Below, in pieces: positions 15,291 through 17,347 of a DNA stretch of 17,347 nucleotides. Source of the stretch: Candidatus Binatia bacterium. GTDB taxonomy: Bacteria; Desulfobacterota_B; Binatia; UBA9968; JAJDTQ01. Positions within the stretch are counted from its first letter, which is position 1, and each line of letters begins with the position of its first letter. The stretch covers positions 1 to 17,347 of the forward strand of contig JAJDTQ010000245.1 of NCBI GenBank assembly GCA_022827045.1, in the 5' to 3' direction. The notes under the pieces are model-generated. The model ran no database searches. It was not told the origin of the DNA and saw nothing but the letters and a program-made list of their open reading frames with translations. A program made the position numbers and the translations under genes.

Positions 15291-15584
15291 ATGGTCGAAG
15301 ACGACGCCAAGGCCGACGTTCCTGAACCGGATCCCCCGACTCCGGACCCCGACGAACAGCCGGACTTTTACTATCACGGTATCATCCGGCGCCTCTCGTC
15401 CCGAAAGGGCACCGGGGTGGTCCGTACCGCCAGCGGCAGGGACGTGAGGTTCTCCTTTCAGATGGTCCGCATGTCCGGACCCTTCACCTCACCGAAGGCC
15501 CTCAGGGAAGGCATGGTGGTCGGCTACGACCTGGGTTGGACCAGCCACGGCCTGCGCGTCACCCGGATCAAGACCTACCGATAG
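15291..15584 (+). CDS. Small cold-shock-domain-like (OB-fold) protein
   Basis: The 97-residue protein starts with an acidic, Pro-rich tail (residues 1-25) followed by a region laid out like a cold-shock domain. HGIIRRLSSRKGTGVVRT (29-46) aligns with the first strands and RNP1 (usually KGFGFI, here KGTGVV). VRFSF (52-56) aligns with RNP2 (usually VFVHF). LREGMVVGYDLGWTSHGLRVTRI (71-93) matches the closing strands, where cold-shock proteins have L-x-E-G-Q-x-V and a G-x-x-A-x-x-V end. The aromatic residues that stack on RNA are mostly missing, so binding may differ. An AAGGAC ribosome site lies 5 bases before the ATG. The family link is by pattern only. Confidence 0.7.
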   Translation: MVEDDAKADVPEPDPPTPDPDEQPDFYYHGIIRRLSSRKGTGVVRTASGRDVRFSFQMVRMSGPFTSPKALREGMVVGYDLGWTSHGLRVTRIKTYR

Positions 15585-15647
15585 ATACCTTTCCGGGCTT
15601 GGGGTTCGGCGCGGCGGGGTGACAACGATGGCAAGGAGCGTCGTCGT

Positions 15648-16469
15648 TCAGCCTGACAGCATGGTCAGCGCCAGGATGTGGCTGGACAGGAGCCCGCCCA
15701 CGAAGACCCCCAGAAGGGCGATGTAGAAGAGGCCCGTGGCGGCCATGGTGTTCTTGAAGTCGGAGAGGGTCTTCCAGATCATGTAGGACAGCACCAACGG
15801 CCCGAGCTGAGCCACGAGAAAGCGGGACGAGAGCAGGACCATGTGGTGCTTGAAAAGGCGTTCGAGGGCGGCCGCCGTATCCGCGGACCCGATCACGTAG
15901 AGCAGGAGAACCGCGACGATTTCCACCCCGGTCTGGATGACCAGCATCGTTACGAAGAAACGGAACACCCGGAAGAACGGATCCAGGCTTTGTCCCGTTT
16001 CGATAAGGTACCAGTGACCGATCAGCATCCCCACGGTCACCGCCCCCAGCAGGAGCGCGGTCACGACGAAGCTTACCGGCAGCACCACGGCTTCCACCGG
16101 TCCGAGCCGGCCCGGCGCGAAGGCGAATGAGGCGACGGCCAGACCGGACACCCCGGTCAGTATCGCGGTCGAGAAGAACCGCGCCCTCAAGAACCCTCGC
16201 TCGCCCCAGAGCGATATGAAGTAGAGGATCAGAAAGAGCGTAAAGCCCGCCAATAAAGCCAACTCGACGATCTTCCAGAATCCTTGCCTGTGCGACAGAA
16301 GGTCGACGTGGCCCCAGACCGCCAGGACGGCGGCCACTACCAGGACGCCGGCCGTGGACTTGTAGAAACCGCGTTCCAGGTCGTTAAAGGGGGTCACGGA
16401 CAGGCCCACCAGTCCGCCCACGGACACCTGGTAGAGGAACAACACGAAGGCGGTGGCGTAGGGGTTCAT
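15648..16469 (-). CDS. Multi-pass membrane protein of unknown function, downstream of ubiE
   Basis: This 273-residue protein is almost entirely hydrophobic, with about eight predicted membrane helices (roughly residues 5-25, 37-55, 66-86, 97-116, 124-147, 168-192, 207-230 and 246-268). A polar segment GHWYLIETGQSLDP (151-164) between helices 5 and 6 is the most distinctive motif, and its His, Tyr and Glu could be functional. I do not recognise the family. It begins 36 bases after the ubiE stop on the same strand, so the two are likely co-transcribed, which hints at a link to quinone or respiratory-membrane function. The 63-base convergent gap to the cold-shock-like gene shows no clear terminator. 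Confidence 0.8.
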   Translation of the reverse strand: MNPYATAFVLFLYQVSVGGLVGLSVTPFNDLERGFYKSTAGVLVVAAVLAVWGHVDLLSHRQGFWKIVELALLAGFTLFLILYFISLWGERGFLRARFFSTAILTGVSGLAVASFAFAPGRLGPVEAVVLPVSFVVTALLLGAVTVGMLIGHWYLIETGQSLDPFFRVFRFFVTMLVIQTGVEIVAVLLLYVIGSADTAAALERLFKHHMVLLSSRFLVAQLGPLVLSYMIWKTLSDFKNTMAATGLFYIALLGVFVGGLLSSHILALTMLSG

Positions 16470-16505
16470 CGGCTCAACGGCTCTACGGGTGGTTCCCGAT
16501 GCATG

Positions 16506-17219
16506 TCACCGGGGCTTGACGGCGATCTGGAGGCAGATGGCGCCTTGGAGGTATCGCACGGTACGGGTTTCGACAAAACCCGCGGAGGCGATGATGGCCG
16601 CGACCTTTTCGGGGGAAACGAACGACCTTACCGAATCGGACAGGTACCGGTACGCGGTGCGGTCGCGGCTCACGACGCCGCCGATCCAGGGCATGAGCTT
16701 GCCGAAATAGACCCAGTAGAGTACGGAAAACAGTCCACGGGGCGGCGGGAACATGTCCAGCGAGACCATCCGTCCGCCCGGTTTCAAGACCCTGTACGAC
16801 TCCCGGTAGAACGAGTTCAGATCTCCGACGTTGCGCAGCACGAAGGCGCTCATCACCGCGTCGAAGGCGCCGCTTCGCACCGGCGCGGCCAAGGCATGGG
16901 CGAGCACGTAGGCCGCCATGGCGTCGTGCCCCGCCTCCGACGTCTCCATCCGGGCACGCTCGAGCATCGGCCGTGAGAAGTCCAGGCCGACCACCCGTCC
17001 GCCGGGCGCCAGGACCGTGCACGCGTCCAGGGCGAGCGCGCCGGTTCCGGTTCCCAGGTCGAGGACGAGAGCCGCGCGCCCCTCGATCTCCAGGGCGTCG
17101 ATGGCCTTGCGCCGCCACCGGGAGTCCAGCCGGAAGCTGATGATCCGGTTGAGTAGGTCGTAGCGCCAAGCGATCCGGTCGAAGATGTTTCTGACAAGGG
17201 TGTCGTGAGGGGCAGACAT
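16506..17219 (-). CDS. ubiE: UbiE/MenG-type demethylmenaquinone/2-methoxybenzoquinol methyltransferase
   Basis: The 237-residue SAM-dependent C-methyltransferase acts late in menaquinone and/or ubiquinone synthesis. The N-terminal signature FDRIAWRYDLLNRIIS is at 13-28, the SAM-binding DLGTGTG at 54-60 and GLDFS at 78-82. The second signature appears in the YRYLSDSVRSF segment near residues 189-199. Length is close to the family's usual 230-260. Which quinone is made cannot be told from this gene alone. The ribosome site before the ATG at 17219 is weak. The eight-helix membrane protein follows on the same strand. Confidence 0.93.
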   Translation of the reverse strand: MSAPHDTLVRNIFDRIAWRYDLLNRIISFRLDSRWRRKAIDALEIEGRAALVLDLGTGTGALALDACTVLAPGGRVVGLDFSRPMLERARMETSEAGHDAMAAYVLAHALAAPVRSGAFDAVMSAFVLRNVGDLNSFYRESYRVLKPGGRMVSLDMFPPPRGLFSVLYWVYFGKLMPWIGGVVSRDRTAYRYLSDSVRSFVSPEKVAAIIASAGFVETRTVRYLQGAICLQIAVKPR

Positions 17220-17252
17220 GGGCCGATCACGGAGAGTCCGCCGGCGGGCTTG

Positions 17253-17267
17253 CGGTTCGGTGAACCG
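17253..17267. repeat. Short hairpin upstream of ubiE
   Basis: CGGTTC-GGT-GAACCG forms a 6-bp stem with a 3-base loop, 34 bases upstream of the ubiE start. It may be a leader structure or a remnant; no function is evident. Confidence 0.3.
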
Positions 17268-17276
17268 GAGAGGTTC

Positions 17277-17347
17277 CTAGTGTCGCGTCCCGTAAATAAG
17301 TGGCATAAGTTGCGCAGGATTTTTTGTCGTCGGCAAGGCGCGATGAC
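17277..17347. other. AT-richer window edge, possible terminus of a mobile or repeat element
   Basis: After CCTAGTGTCGCGTCCCGTAA the sequence changes character, with an AT-richer run and TTTTTT near 17320, and no gene is visible before the window ends. A CTAG sits at the junction and could be an insertion target. The call rests only on the change in composition. Confidence 0.2.

Overview
The window is GC-rich bacterial DNA, densely packed with genes on both strands, and has the gene style of an uncultured proteobacterium-like or related lineage. It carries a menaquinone/ubiquinone methyltransferase, a CO-dehydrogenase/xanthine-dehydrogenase type molybdenum hydroxylase, a UbiD decarboxylase and several ornithine-cyclodeaminase-family enzymes. 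No rRNA, tRNA, phage or CRISPR sequence was seen, and the species cannot be named from the sequence alone. All family assignments were made by reading motifs by eye; no database search was run.

Layout. (1) 102-5539, minus strand: an apparent four-gene operon, in transcription order UbiD-family decarboxylase, 2Fe-2S subunit, molybdopterin subunit and FAD subunit of a molybdenum hydroxylase. A hairpin repeat lies just beyond its end. (2) 5651-10031 and on to 12598, plus strand: cysS, a membrane-anchored M23 peptidase, a Nudix hydrolase, then three ornithine cyclodeaminase/mu-crystallin family paralogues. The first paralogue overlaps the Nudix gene by ATGA. The second and third are separated by 331 bases holding a 138-bp element with perfect 30-bp inverted ends and further short repeats. 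(3) 12697-14928: a PPP-family phosphatase (minus), a small two-helix membrane protein (plus) and a homoserine-kinase-like protein (minus) that has lost its key catalytic residues. (4) 14929-15290: a long, relatively AT-rich divergent intergenic region with a strong minus-strand promoter and two matching 16-bp inverted repeats that look like operators. (5) 15291-15584: a small cold-shock-domain-like protein. (6) 15648-17219, minus strand: an eight-helix membrane protein downstream of ubiE. The window ends in a short AT-richer sequence that may be the edge of another repeat or mobile element.

How the genes may work together. The UbiD plus molybdenum hydroxylase operon most likely handles an aromatic or heteroaromatic (acid or acyl-CoA) substrate, by hydroxylation and decarboxylation. 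Neither the prenyl-FMN synthase (UbiX) nor the molybdenum-cofactor maturation genes are in the window. The three cyclodeaminase-family proteins keep the NAD-binding fold but lack the canonical catalytic Lys and Asp, so their reaction is open. The most unusual items are the apparent pseudokinase with a near-consensus promoter, the paired operator-like repeats in front of the cold-shock-like gene, and the 138-bp inverted-repeat element.
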